From the NCBI GenBank assembly GCA_036435485.1, contig CM071598.1, forward strand, positions 183,406,148-183,470,147: a DNA stretch of 64,000 nt, in the 5' to 3' direction. The stretch comes from Saposhnikovia divaricata. Lineage: Eukaryota; Streptophyta; Magnoliopsida; Apiales; Apiaceae. Shown here piece by piece: positions 24,251 to 35,446 of this stretch (within the stretch, counting starts at the first letter, position 1; each line of letters opens with the position of its first letter). The translations under genes were made by a program, and so were the position numbers. Under the pieces are notes generated by a model that saw only the letters and a program-made list of their open reading frames with translations, was not told where the DNA came from and did no database searches.

Positions 24251-24651
24251 ATGGCTTTCAACCCAGATATATATCCATATGAAACCTAACTTCCGGTTCA
24301 TTTCTTCTGAGGAGTTCAATGCTCTTGATGATCAGGAGCTACTGGACTATCTCTTTGGAGAGATGACTTTCCTCATCGAACTAGATATGTCCGAAATCAA
24401 CCCAACCAACGTCCAAAACCTTCCTCTTGAACATCTACCAGTTGAACAAAATCTCCCTCTAGCCTTTGCAAATCTAAAGGATGAAGAATTTGGTGAAGAG
24501 GCTGATTTTGATGAAGATGCTATGCCTCCTACTCAATAAACATGGGGTTGTGCCAGCTGCTCTTATTCAAGTCACCCAGACAAGGAATCCAAGAGCCGAT
24601 AGAACTGTTCACATCCCCCAAATGGATTTTGGCATGCTCCTTGTCCTCTAG
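24251..24651 (+). pseudogene. Small antisense gene within the copia element (frameshifted)
   Basis: Function unknown. It starts at ATG 24251 (MAFNPDIYPYET), then one base appears to be lost near 24284. The next frame, open from 24279 to TAA 24537-24539, encodes an acidic protein with RFISSEEFNALDDQELLDYL. A further frame from about 24545 to TAG 24649-24651 also looks coding (PRADRTVHIPQMDFGMLLVL). Downstream, 24740-24800 resembles a plant poly(A) region (TGTATGTAAATG, AATGAAAT). It lies between the RNase H and env-position ORFs on the opposite strand. Additional antisense ORFs are known in some plant LTR elements, and this appears to be a decayed example. Confidence 0.5.
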
Positions 24652-25191
24652 TTGATTGTTGAAGATTCATGGAAGAAGCAAGGATCAAGCAACCACAACA
24701 TTAGACAAGAACAATGTTAGCAGTAGAGATTAGATGAAAAGAAAATATTTGTATTTCATTTTCATGTATGTAAATGCTTTTGATTAATGAAATTACAAAT
24801 TTTCTTTACGATCTGCTTGTCTTTTGTTTGTTTATTAACAAGATCTGAATAGAGCATAAATTATCAGAATGCATGTGTTACAAACTAACTAGAATAGACT
24901 TAACAATTCTCAAAATTAGACCACTAAATAAAAATGAACTTCGGGATTTGAAACATTAAGTCACAGACTAAAAAATTTTCAAAATCTTGATACTGGCGCA
25001 AAAATCCTGATGACGTCAGCATCCTGATAGTAATCCTGATCCTGATGACTATTAAAAAGTCTATCCTACTGTAATTTATCAAGGTAAAGTGTTACAGCTA
25101 AAGTGTTAACTAAAAGGATATAGATCCTGACAGTAATATCAAGTCTATAAGCTGAAAAACATACCTTGCTACTTGTGCAGATGTTAAAAAT

Positions 25192-25873
25192 CTAGAAATT
25201 TAAAATTCCTAACTCACTAACCAACCTAATGAAAGTGGACTCATCAAGTGGTTTTGTCAGGATATCTGCAATCTGTTTGTCAGTAGGAACAAAATGACGT
25301 TCCACAATACCATTTTCAATATGTTCTCTAATAAAATGATACCTGACATCAATGTGCTTAGTCCTTGAAGGTTGAACTGGATTTTCTGCAATTTTGATAG
25401 CACTAGCATTATCACAAAACATAGGAATATTACTAAGTGTCATACCATAATCCATCAACTGATTTCTTATCCAAAGGAGTTGTGTACAACAACTGCCTGC
25501 TGCAAATACTCAGCTTCTGCAGTTGAGGTTGAGATAGATTGTTGCTTCCTGTTGCCCAAGAAATCAATCTGGTTCCCAAGAATTGACATGTACCTGTAGT
25601 GCTTTTCTTGTCTATCTTACACCCTGCATAATCAGAGTCTGAATAGCCAATTAGTGAGAAATCAGATTCTCTAGGATACCACAAACCAAGATTTGGAGTT
25701 CCTTTGAGATATCTAAAAATTTTCTTCACAACAATTAAATGAGATTCCTTAGGATCACTTTGGAATCTAGCACATAAACAGGTAAAAAGCATTATATCTG
25801 GTCTACTTGCAGTTAAATACAGCAATGAGCCTATCATGCCTCTATAGCTAGTGTTATCAACACTTTTACCCAT
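25192..25873 (-). pseudogene. pol: Copia RNase H region (frameshifted)
   Basis: Two overlapping frames. 25873-25433 carries the RT end and start of RNase H (SYRGMIGSLLYLTASRPDIM, YSDSDYAGCKIDKKSTTG). 25458-25192 carries the C-terminus (FCDNASAIKIAENP, RTKHIDVRYHFIREHI, ILTKPLDE). This is the classic copia RNase H. The frame is lost near 25500-25530, so the product is broken. Confidence 0.85.
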
Positions 25874-25961
25874 GGGTGTTTTTTCAATAGCACAGTCTTG
25901 AAAGTCAAACCTTTTTAATAGATCTTTGATATACTTAGACTGATTAATGAAAATACCAGTC

Positions 25962-27158
25962 TTAGTCTGTTTGACCTGGCAAGCCTAAAAAGTAATTAAG
26001 TTCACCCATCATGCTCATCTGATACTTAGACTGCATAAGCTTGTTAAATTTAGCACTTAACTTTTCATTAGTAGAACCAATTATGATGTCATCAACATAA
26101 ACTTGAACTAAAAGCAAATCACCTTTAACCTTTCTAAAGAATAGAGTTTTATCGATTGTACCTCTTGTGAAGCCATTTTCAAGAAGAAATTTAGATAAGG
26201 TTTCATACCATGCAACATGAATCCCAAATTTATTATCATCAAATGAAACATGAATTGATTCCATAACAATGTGAGTTCTGAGATTATATACTTTGAAGGC
26301 CTTTGATGCAGAATATCCTAGAAAGATTGCTTCATCCGACTTGGCTTCAAATTTTCCTAATTGTTCTGGATGAACTTTCAGGACATAGCATTTGCATCCA
26401 AAGATATGAAAATGCTTCACACTTGAATTTTTTCCTTTAATCATCTCATAGGGAGTCCTTCCATGACTATTCACCAAGGAGCAATTTTGAATGAAACGTG
26501 CAGTGTTCATAGCTTCTGCCCAGAAGTAGGTTGGAAGCTTTGCATTTGCAAGCATGGTTCATGCTGCCTCTATGAGAGTTATGTTCTTTCTTTCCACTAC
26601 ACCATTTTGCTGAGGTGTTCCAGGTGCAAAAAATTGTTGAGAGATTCCATTGTCTACACAATACTCCTCCATGACAGAATTCTTGAATTCTGTTCCATTG
26701 TCACTTCTTAGTACTTTAACTCTGTACTTAGAGCTGTTCTAAATATTCTTAATAAGTTCAATGATTTGCTGAGGAGCTTCATCTTTCTTGTGGAGAAAGA
26801 ATACCCATGTGAACCTTGTGTAATCATCCACTATAACTAGAGCATATCTTTTCTTGCTGATAGACATAATATTCACTTGACCAAATAGATCAAGATGCAG
26901 CATGTGAAATGGTTCAGTAATTGAATTTTCTATCTTGCTCTTGAAAGTGGTTCTTTTCTGTTTACCAAGCTGACACGCATCATAAATTCCATCTTGCACA
27001 AAATTCACCTGAGGTAGGCCTCTCACTAGATTTTGCTTAACAAGTTGATTAAGCTTCTTGAAATTAAGATGTGAGAGTTTCTTGTGCCAATTCCAGCTTT
27101 CTTCATTTGATGCCTTACTGTAAAGACATCTGACAACTCCTTTAGTTGAATCACTCAA
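25962..27158 (-). pseudogene. pol: Copia integrase fused to an internally deleted RT
   Basis: 27158-26739 encodes the GAG-pre-integrase finger (WHKKLSHLNFKKLNQL) and the first part of the integrase core (HLDLFGQVNIMS, IVDDYTRFTWVFFLHKK). Frames then change. 26555-25962 encodes the integrase end (KLPTYFWAEAMNTARFIQN, GRTPYEMIKGK, FGCKCYVL) and then passes directly into late RT (WYETLSKFLLENGFTRG, VYVDDIIIGSTNE). The first half of RT, normally about 200 residues or more between these segments, is missing at about 26215, leaving the frame open across the junction. Confidence 0.85.
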
Positions 27159-27174
27159 GCTGGCTTCATAAATG

Positions 27175-27510
27175 TTACCATGTCTCTGACCAGTTAGAAC
27201 AATGTCTCCATTCTTTATTCATGATTTTGCATCCTTCACTATCAAAGATTGATTGGTAACCTTTATCACTTAGTTGACTTATGCTTAAAAGAGTATGTTT
27301 CAAGCCTTCAACCTGTGCTACATTTTCAATGATGACATTCCCCAAAACAATTGAGCCATATCCCAGAGTTTCTCCTTTGTTGCCATCTCCAAAAGATATT
27401 ACTGGGCCAGCTTTCTTCTCAATCTTTATAAGAAGGGACTTCTTTCCTGTCATATGTCCAGAGCATCCACTGTCCAAGATAATTGAATGCATCTTTCCTG
27501 TGCCCTGCAA
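27175..27510 (-). pseudogene. pol: Copia aspartic protease
   Basis: The catalytic motif is IILDSGCSGHMTG near the N-terminus, followed by SFGDGNKGETLGYGSI and GLKHTLLSISQLSDKGY. This is the protease through pre-integrase region of Ty1/copia polyproteins. It is separated by frame changes from gag upstream and from integrase downstream. Confidence 0.85.
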
Positions 27511-27521
27511 AGAAAAAGTAA

Positions 27522-28865
27522 CTAGTTAGAAATTTTTAGGACCAAACATTGATTGGATCCTTTCTTACTAGATTTAGAAATAACAGGCTTTGAAGATTTT
27601 ACTTTAAAGCTACCTGTTTTAGAGTTTGCCTTAGACTCTGATTTCACAAACTGCTTGTGACTAGGAGTTTCAGATTTCAAAGAATAGTAGTCATAATACT
27701 GTTTATGATAATCTCTACACATGTAAATAGAATGGAATAAATTACCACAATGATAACATGCATTCTGTGGTTGGTACTGAATTTTATGAGTCTTGGGGAA
27801 TCTAGACTCAGTTTTTCAAGAAGGTTTTTGATTACAATCTAGGGCCAAATGATTATGATTTCCATATTTAAAGCATTTTTTCCTAGGTGCATCAGGTACA
27901 TTCTTGTAATTATTCTCTTTGTTAATACCTTCTTTTCCATTCCTATTTCTCTTGACTTTGCTAGACTCTGAAAGACCTTCAAGTCTCTGTTTCAATTGAG
28001 ACTTAGACAGAAAGCCTATGTTGACATTCTTAGGTTTCTCTAACACTCTCTCATCTGAACTATTATTGTTAATCCTTTTGTGTACAACAGGGGTACCATT
28101 AGAATCAACAAAGTTAACATGTTTAGGTTCAGAAACTATCTTCTTACCTTCAGATTTAGATGTGCTAGCTTCTACTTTTCTATCATCAATGATAATAGCC
28201 ACTTCATTTTTATTCCTAGCCTTGTCAAAACCTAAACCATTAACCTTACCAGGAATCTGATTGTTTATAATGTCATGAGTCTTTTTGCAAGAGGTATTCC
28301 ATGATTTAAACCTATCACTCTCTTCCTCTAGTTCTTTAACATAGTCATAAGCCTCAAGAATAACACTATAATCATGCCTAGCCTTATCAGAATTTAACCT
28401 GTAATGCTCCATTTGAACTAACTCAGATTCTAGAAAATTATTCCTACCAACTAATTCATCATTCTTAATCTTAAGATCATCTCTTTCACTAGTAAGAATT
28501 CTGAAATTAGTCATAAGATTCTTAAACTCAGCGTGGATAGTTTTAATTTTATCAGAATCTAAGCTATCAAATGAATCAAGAGAGTGAATTGATACCTTAA
28601 TAGAAGATGAAGAAGTTTTCTTTGGAGAACCAGGTTTGTCTGAAGCACTTGCCATCAAAGCAATGTTGTCATAATCCAATTCATCTTCAGAATCACTAGA
28701 ATCTGCCCAATCCTTCTGTGTGACCATGAGTGCATTACCCTTTCCAGAATTTCTTGGCTTCTTACACTCAGTAGAAAAGTGTCCAAGCTCACTGCAGTTA
28801 AAGCACTTGATCTTTACTTTATCAAGCTTGATGATTGTACTCTTGCCTTTGTCACCTTTCTTCAC
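27522..28865 (-). pseudogene. gag: Copia gag C-terminal half with zinc knuckle
   Basis: A CX2CX4HX4C knuckle (CFNCSELGHFSTEC) is followed by a long Ser/Asp/Lys-rich region, a probable coiled coil, and a second, degenerate finger CFKYGNHNHLALDC in which the second Cys is Tyr. The frame ends near 27816 and resumes at 27722-27522. The long Gag tail with an added coiled coil is usual in Sirevirus-type elements. 28866-29143 between this and the gag N-terminus reads as gag in shifted frames. Confidence 0.8.
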
Positions 28866-29143
28866 TTCTTTCTTTTGAAACGATCAGTTGCTAAATCTTC
28901 TCCTGTTGAATCTTCCTTTCTTGAAAGCTTTAGCAAACATAGCAAAGAGTTCCTGCATATCTATTTCTGAATCGCTATTGCAGAGTCTATATCAGTATTC
29001 TCTGACTCAGAATCATTTTTGCTTTTCTTCTTCCTTGTGATCTTCACAGCAGGCTCAATCAGCTGTTCTTCTGGAAGCTTCTGTGATTCAGGTTGAGCAG
29101 TAAGTGCAACATTTTTCATCTTTCCTTCACTTCTGCTCTTCTT

Positions 29144-29809
29144 CTACTGCCTATCAAGTTCATTAACCCTCAATTTTCCATAAACTGCTTCTACTGATAA
29201 TTCATCCAGATCATTAGCTTCTTTAATGGCAGATATCTTCTCATTGTATAAATCAGGCAAGGCTTTCATGAACTTTGCATTCATATCCTCCAAGTTATAA
29301 TACTTGTCATGCATGGCCATCTCATTGATGAGTTTGGTAAACCTATCAAAGGTATCAGTAAGTGACTCACCAGACTTGGATTCAAAGTACTCATAATGTT
29401 GTATGAAAAGTGCCCTCATATTCTTCCTGACAGGTTTAGTCCCTTCACAGTGAACCTTCAGATTGTCCCATATCTCCTTAGCAGTCTTACAAGAGAGAAC
29501 ATAGTTAGTGAGAACAGAATCAAGACTGTTGAATAATATGTTCCTCGCTTTAGCATCTTTAAGAACGTTCTCCTTGTCCTTATCCGACCATTCTGATTTA
29601 GGCTTCTCTCCTGTATACTCCGGGGTAACTTTTCCTTTAATAGTTACTTGAGGATACAGCTTCGTTGGAACAAAAGGTCCATCTCTTATCCTATAAAGAT
29701 AATCAGGGTCTGTTGCCTCAAGATGATGCAACATCTTCACTTCCCAATGAGTATACTCATTTCTCTTGAGCATAGGAATCTTGGTGTTACCATCCTTGTA
29801 ACCAGACAT
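29144..29809 (-). pseudogene. gag: Copia gag N-terminal half (UBN2-type)
   Basis: ATG at 29809, 35 bp downstream of the primer-binding site. Signatures are YTHWEVKMLHHLEA, AKEIWDNLKVHCEGT, and FDRFTKLINEMAMHD, typical of copia Gag. The frame stops at 29144 and gag continues in other frames to the left. Confidence 0.85.
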
Positions 29810-29844
29810 GATTGTAGATCTTTTTGATTAATCTTAATCAACCT

Positions 29845-29856
29845 GCTCTGATACCA
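29845..29856 (-). other. Copia primer-binding site
   Basis: The reverse complement is TGGTATCAGAGC (initiator tRNA-Met), 2 bp inside the LTR edge at 29859. Confidence 0.9.
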
Positions 29857-29858
29857 AT

Positions 29859-30556
29859 TGTTAGCCCGAATATACTTGTAGAAGAGGGGTTGAATACAAG
29901 TATTAGTAATCGTGTCTGACTTTTGCTTAAATAAACAAGAATAAACAAATAAATCAAATTGTTTGTATTAATAAGATTAAATACAAACTCTACCAAAGGT
30001 GTACAAATACCTTTAGCAGTTGCTCTCAATACAAACCTCTCTTTCTGTTAAAACCTTAACACACAAGTTAATACAGACTCTCGATCACTTTTTACAATGA
30101 TAATGAGAGAGTATTTATAATGCTACTTATCAACTAATAACATAAAGTAATAATCAATACATGGTAATTCTCTGTCTTCCAGTTGATAGTTTCCATCAAT
30201 AGTTCAATTCTTTTCTCCATGCACACTTCTTGCCGTTATCAAAACAACCGATCCTATTATATAGCACTTTCCAGTTTCCGCAACATCCAGAATGACATCA
30301 TCATCAGGATCTGATCATTCCATCAGGATTTGATCATAGCATCAGGATTTGACTTGTCGTATCGGGATCTGTCCATAATTCCTGAAATATAGTCCGTGAC
30401 GCATAGTTCCTGATTGAACACTGTTCACTGTTCAGTAGTTTCTGAATAACTTGTTCATTCTATACTAAGTGCTAAACCCTTTATAAGATCAGGATATTAC
30501 AAGAAGTAAATGATTATTCTATTCTAAACATCACAACTCATGAATTATTCGTAACA
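29859..30556 (-). mobile_element. 5' LTR of the copia element (698 bp)
   Basis: On the minus strand it runs from TGTTACGAA (at 30556) to GGGCTAACA (at 29859), with matching TGTTA/TAACA ends. A TATA-like CTATATAATA lies at about 30264-30255. The partner LTR is not in the window. Confidence 0.85.
30296..30352 (-). promoter_or_regulatory. Three ATCCTGATG motifs upstream of the copia LTR TATA box
   Basis: On the minus strand, AAATCCTGATG, AAATCCTGATG and AGATCCTGATG are spaced about 20 bp apart, each followed by ATGATC or a variant. They begin about 35 bp upstream of the TATA-like sequence. Confidence 0.5.
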
Positions 30557-31421
30557 CCAACACTCTTTACATCAACACTACCACCAGTATCATTCGCACA
30601 ACATAATTATTAAAAAATAATGCCATTAACTACTATCATCATTACCGCATGCACCATTGTTGCACTACTTTTCCAATAAAACACCACAACCAACATCCCT
30701 CTATCTCTACAATCACAAACACCACAATTTACCACCGCCATCACTACTTCAATCAGCTACATAATCATCACCATACATAATTTGAAGTAAGATTACCAAA
30801 ATTATTAAACTAAAATCATCAAATTCAACTTAAGATCACCAAAATACAAATCTCCATCACAACAGTCTCTCACCATTACCATAACAGAGTCATCAAATTT
30901 GAAGAACAAATTACCAAAATTTATACACAAATCACTAAAATTTGAAAATAAATGATCAAAATTCATACACAAATCACCAAAATCCAAACGTAAATCATCA
31001 AATATTTTGAATGCAAATTAACCAAAAAAAAAAAAGATTTGAGCCAACACGTTTACATCTTCCCCTTTTGGCGGCATTTCTATTTATCCATCTTCTTCTT
31101 CACATGTTACCTTGAAGTGCTCATATCTGTTTTCTTGTGAAAAGATTAGATTCGAGAATTGAATAATTTGACATATTCATCTCTTGAATGAGTCAATTAA
31201 CAATTGAATCATCACCGACAAAATCATTCAATCACATGTTTCGGTCATTGAAAGCTCGACGAAGGTCTTAAACTTATTAAAATTTTGATTCGAGATATGA
31301 AATAAATAACATAACAGAGATGAAGAGAGAGATTGCGAAGAAATAAATAGCTGCTTGTCGTTGATTATATGAACTCATCGGAGATGATATTTGAATGCCA
31401 GAGAAGATGAGGTACATGTAC
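30557..31421. other. Unassigned DNA with a degenerate short repeat
   Basis: No gene is seen. From about 30780 to 31030 a degenerate tandem repeat of about 20-25 bp recurs (forms of ACAAATCACCAAAATT). Its minus-strand translation makes a spurious Asp/Phe/Asn-rich ORF. The rest is AT-rich, with an A-run at 31024-31035. Confidence 0.6.
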
Positions 31422-31425
31422 TATA

Positions 31426-31473
<48 letters not shown>
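31422..31473. repeat. (TA)n microsatellite
   Basis: Nearly uninterrupted TA dinucleotides, abutting the left end of the fold-back element at 31474. Confidence 0.95.
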
Positions 31474-31476
<3 letters not shown>

Positions 31477-31999
31477 GGCTACTCCAATACAAACCTCCTT
31501 AAAATACAAACCTACAAACCAAGCATAATCTAATATTTCAAGCTAATCTAATGACCAAACTAGGGGTACCCCAATACAAAAAATGCTTAAAATAATTGGC
31601 TCTATCCAACAAAAAAAATAAAAAAAAAATCACTGTTCACGTGATGACGTGGCAGTGGATTTCACTGGTTAACGGTGCTTCGCACCTTCTTGTACGGCGC
31701 TTCGCGCCTTTATCATTCTAAAGTTGTAAGGAATGGCAATCAATGGTAAAGGCAATAGACGATTGACGGGTGTGTCGAGAGCCTTCGGCCCTCATGACTA
31801 TCTAACTCATCCGTTTACTGTCTTAAATGCTTCGCATTTCCACGGCAAGTTTTTTTTTTTTTTTATGGATAGAGTCAATTATTTTAAGCATTTTTTGTGA
31901 AGGTACCCTTGGCGGGAACCTTAGAATAAATGAAATATAATTAATTTAGTGTTGGTTTGTAGGTTTGTATTTTAAAAATGGTTTGTATTTGAGCACTTG

Positions 32000-32001
<2 letters not shown>
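31474..32001. mobile_element. Fold-back MITE 1 between (TA)n tracts
   Basis: The ends are inverted repeats of about 50 bp (left CTACTCCAATACAAACC; the right end, reversed, AGTGCTCAAATACAAACC). A second inverted pair lies inside (31576-31610 with 31864-31900, both containing GCTTAAAATAATTG). It has no coding capacity. TA tracts flank both sides, as in microsatellite-targeting elements such as rice Micron. Its right end matches that of MITE 3. Confidence 0.75.

Positions 32002-32036
<35 letters not shown>
32002..32036. repeat. (TA)n microsatellite
   Basis: TA repeats separating MITE 1 from the next segment. Confidence 0.95.
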
Positions 32037-32040
<4 letters not shown>

Positions 32041-32232
32041 GTAGGGAGTCTGAGATACATCTCAGATAAGTTCCCTGAGATACACAATTTTTGTATGCAA
32101 ACATGTGGGCATTTTTGTAAAATTATGATTCATTTAAAATTATATTAATTAGTCATGCGGGCCCAATAAATTTAAAACTTATTCTTTTTAGTATCCTAGA
32201 AAACTTTCTTGAGGTTAATCTCAGGGTCCTTT

Positions 32233-32235
<3 letters not shown>
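32037..32235. mobile_element. Possible short MITE between (TA)n tracts
   Basis: A 200-bp segment whose ends share only a weak inverted match (CCCTGAGAT near 32080; ATCTCAGGG near 32218). The flanking TA tracts suggest it entered as a unit, but the termini are not convincing. Confidence 0.35.

Positions 32236-32265
<30 letters not shown>
32236..32265. repeat. (TA)n microsatellite
   Basis: TA repeats directly before the left end of MITE 3. Confidence 0.95.
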
Positions 32266-32267
<2 letters not shown>

Positions 32268-33158
32268 AAAGTGATCAAATAAAAACCAAAATAAAAATAG
32301 AAAGTTGAAACTAATTTAAGCCCTTAAATCAATCTAATCTAATGGTCCCCCTAAAAGCACCACACACAATTAAAATACACCCTCCCTTACATAATCTTAC
32401 ATAATTCTCTCCTTTCTAATTTGATTTTTCCCGTCAATCGGTGGGTTTTTTTTTTTGAAATATGACTTTACTATATTTTATTCATCTCCCAACGATCAAT
32501 TTACATGCCATATGTGCTATATTTCGACGCGATTTAAGAAATTTTTTATTTAGTATCTTGTTTCTAGTTTCTAGTTTCTAGTTTCTAGTCTAACGCTGTG
32601 CTCTTAAGTTTTTTATTAAAAAAAAAGAATAGAAGAGAAGAGAATGGGAAAGAAGAGAAACAAAAAAAAATCTTTAACACATGCTCCCTAGTTTTTTTTA
32701 AAATCATGAGAGAAAATTATGAAAAAAGTGAGTTGGAGTGAAATTTTTGGAAATGGATGTGAGAGCTTCTCTCCCAATCATCCCATTTTTGGAAAGAAAC
32801 TTTTGGAGAGAAGTTTTTGAAAATTTTCTCTTCTTTTCTTTTCCCAAAAAACTCGGGAACACACTTTTGAAAGAAAATTTTAAAATTTTCTCTTCCGTTC
32901 TCGTCTCTTCTCTCTAAATTCTAACTCTCGAGAGCACAGCGTAGGTGTGGTTTCTATTAGAGTTAGATACATATATATGGTCTTACTCTAATAGAAACCA
33001 CTCTTAGGTTAGAAACTAGAAACTAAATAAATACATATATATAGGGTGTATTGGATTTATGTGTGGTGGCCCTAACGGGGCCATTAGATTAGATTGATCT
33101 AAGGGCTAAGATTAACTTCTAGTTTCTATTTTAATTTTGGTTTTTATTTGATCACTTG

Positions 33159-33160
<2 letters not shown>
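32266..33160. mobile_element. Fold-back MITE 3 between (TA)n tracts, with a nested element
   Basis: Inverted ends of about 110 bp: left AAGTGATCAAATAAAAACCA; right, reversed, the same 20 bases. Both arms share CAATCTAATCTAATGG. Inside, an apparent nested element (about 32591-32953) has ends ACGCTGTGCTCT / AGAGCACAGCGT. A separate hairpin lies at 32946-33001 (GTGGTTTCTATTAGAGT and its complement), and TTTCTAG repeats at 32560-32588. Non-coding. Confidence 0.75.

Positions 33161-33229
<69 letters not shown>
33161..33229. repeat. (TA)n microsatellite
   Basis: About 34 TA units after the right end of MITE 3. Confidence 0.95.
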
Positions 33230-33231
<2 letters not shown>

Positions 33232-34347
33232 TCAAATAGCTATAAATATAATGCAAGTTGTTATCTTTTAAATGAAACTCGGTGAATTGGACAAAAAGTT
33301 AGTTAGATATGAAATTATTTGATTGTAAAATGTAATTAGCACTAGAATGCATGTTAAATTTTAGCACAAAAATCAATTTTTGGTGTTATGTTATAACAAA
33401 GATTATAGTTATTTTGCATTTAGCATTGAATTTGCTATTAGATATTGTAAAGTTCTCTCAACTGCTTTCTCGAGTGCTAGGTTCGATTGTTGTTGTATCA
33501 CAAAATAATTAAAATATTTGAAGTACGAACTTTACTTCAAAATGGATTGTTGTTGTATTAAAATATTCAAACGGTACTCATCTTCTACAAGAGTTAAATA
33601 ACACATGACGATTTTTAACATATTGCGTTGATATATATATTTTAAAATGGAAAATTTTATGTTTACCAATGTTTAACCTAATAATATAATATTTTGTAAG
33701 TGTTATGTTCAAATTTTCATGTGTACATTTTGATTATCGGACTAAGTTATGTAAGTTTGATCAACAATGTCAAGGAAAAAATCAAAATTTAATTAGAACA
33801 TATATTTTGCCAATCTATCATTTGGGAACGTGTCTTTTGTATATGTTAAAAATATCTATATAGAGGCTTTTACTTTTATAATTCGATTATTATATAATGT
33901 ATTTGAAATTTGATGAAAAAAAATCAAAGGACTCATTATGAAAAAAATTGTAAAATACTTTGTTAATAATCCACAAAAAAATTTTCTGTGTACTGAACAA
34001 ATTATCTCTTGTATTCTTATGGGTTATTCAGGATAATGGAAAAAATTTAGTTCGTGTTCTAGAAATTTTGTTTCCATTTTCAACGAATGTCCTCATTGGA
34101 AAACTTTAAAGTAATTATGTACTTTACATTCATAAAATTGGGATTACTTATCTTATAGTCTGGCGGGTTATTTCCAGAAAAAAAAAGTTAAAATTTGCCT
34201 GAAGTCATGGTTATAGCGACAATCACTAAATTAGGAAAACATCTAGTACCGATTAATGTCCATTTACATGAATAGATCAAAACTGTATTGTGGAGTTCAT
34301 TGACTGTACTTGAACATTGAGTCCTTATGAGTATATCTAGTCACTAG
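33230..34347. other. AT-rich intergenic DNA, nothing recognised
   Basis: No ORF with domain signs, no LTR end and no clear repeat structure was seen here. Confidence 0.6.
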
Positions 34348-34560
34348 TGTGACACCCCAGACCCGGGATCAGAGATCTAGGATAGTCACGATCCATTTAC
34401 TCCGTGTTGTACCGGTATTTTCAATATATATATATATATATAATCCATATGTTCATGACCCCACAATATAAACACACTCACACGGGTTAGAGTTTCAGAA
34501 ACGACATACTTACAATATGAATCCTCAAAATATAAGTTATTTCAATCCCAAATGATTACT
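34348..34560 (-). mobile_element. Fragment of a Tekay-like LTR 3' end
   Basis: Begins TGTGACACCCCAGACCCGGG and carries GACCCCACAAT and TTATTTCAATCCCAAA. These match, in order and orientation, the reversed 3' ends of the Tekay LTRs in this window. No internal region is attached. Confidence 0.45.
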
Positions 34561-34630
34561 GAATATTGTTGCTGACATAGATTTTGACTCCACATCGCAT
34601 TTCCAATGGCAAAATGGATTCAGGGGTAGT

Positions 34631-35346
34631 TGTTATGCCCAAATCTTGGGCCTAAGGATGAAGATTGGGTCCCTAAAGCCCACCGCTAGGAGTTGGATCG
34701 ATATATTATCAGCACAACCTTCTTCCTGAAGGACTGCGACCACGATCCGAGGGTCGCACTCGTACATGATTCCTAGTTTGGGATCGCATTAATCTTACTT
34801 CTCCATAAGGTCCAATGTGATCTAGGACATCTACATATAAAGACTCATGATTAAGCCCAACGAGATAGCATTAGTAAAAGTATCTCCATCCCTGGGACCG
34901 CCTCGCATGATTAAACCCAGCGAGGTCGCATGTGAGGTCCAGGATAGCTCTTCCATTAGCCTCGCTAGTGAGGCCTCGCGATCCTAGCGTCATGCTAGTC
35001 ATAGATAATCTTTATTGAGCCATGGGTCATGAGCAGGATTAATGGACTATTTGCACCAGCCCATACATGTCTAATGGACTTGGCCAAAGATGGATCTCTA
35101 GAAACCCTAGCCCGTCTAGGTAACTTCTTCTCCAAGAACTACGTGTGGCTTGATTCTCTTTAAATAGGGTACGTAGGCCTCTTGTCAAGATTGAGAAACA
35201 GTTCACCCCTGAAATATCAATAAACAAGATCAACCACAAATATTCACAAATCTCCTCCGTATTCTTCGCGTTCTTAGCAAAATATCCGTACTTCGTGATT
35301 CCAACAACCTCCAAAATATTGTTATAACAATTTCTCCCTATAACAC
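34631..35346 (+). mobile_element. Probable solo LTR of an unidentified element
   Basis: Starts TGTTATGCCC and ends CCCTATAACA, giving TGTTAT/ATAACA termini (an alternative end is at 35330). It contains a TATA-like CTTTAAATAG (about 35158) and a poly(A)-signal-like CAATAAACAAG (about 35218). No primer-binding site follows, and no 5-bp target duplication was found at either candidate end. Confidence 0.45.
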
Positions 35347-35446
35347 ATGTGCAAGCTTGTTGTCTGTTACATTTTGATCCCAATACATTCTAATCCCAAA
35401 TCCTAGGATAAAACACATACACATAACGAATAACAGCACTTGACTT
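35347..35446. other. Short unassigned segment between LTR remnants
   Basis: AT-rich and non-coding. It lies where the left LTR of the next relic has lost its first 535 bp or so. Confidence 0.4.

Larger units (their letters stand above)
22724..30556 (-). mobile_element. Ty1/copia element, Sirevirus-like, cut on the left by the gypsy array
   Basis: The element reads right to left: 5' LTR (29859-30556), primer-binding site, gag, protease, integrase, RT, RNase H, a downstream env-position ORF, then the gypsy array. Its 3' LTR must lie left of the window or be lost. The copia order (integrase before RT), the long gag with a zinc knuckle, and extra ORFs between pol and the 3' LTR fit the SIRE/Maximus group. 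The coding region has several frameshifts and an internal RT deletion, so it is inactive. Confidence 0.85.

Noticed and set aside
30805..30987. 60-codon minus-strand ORF rich in Asp, Phe and Asn
   Set aside because: It is the translation of a degenerate tandem repeat.
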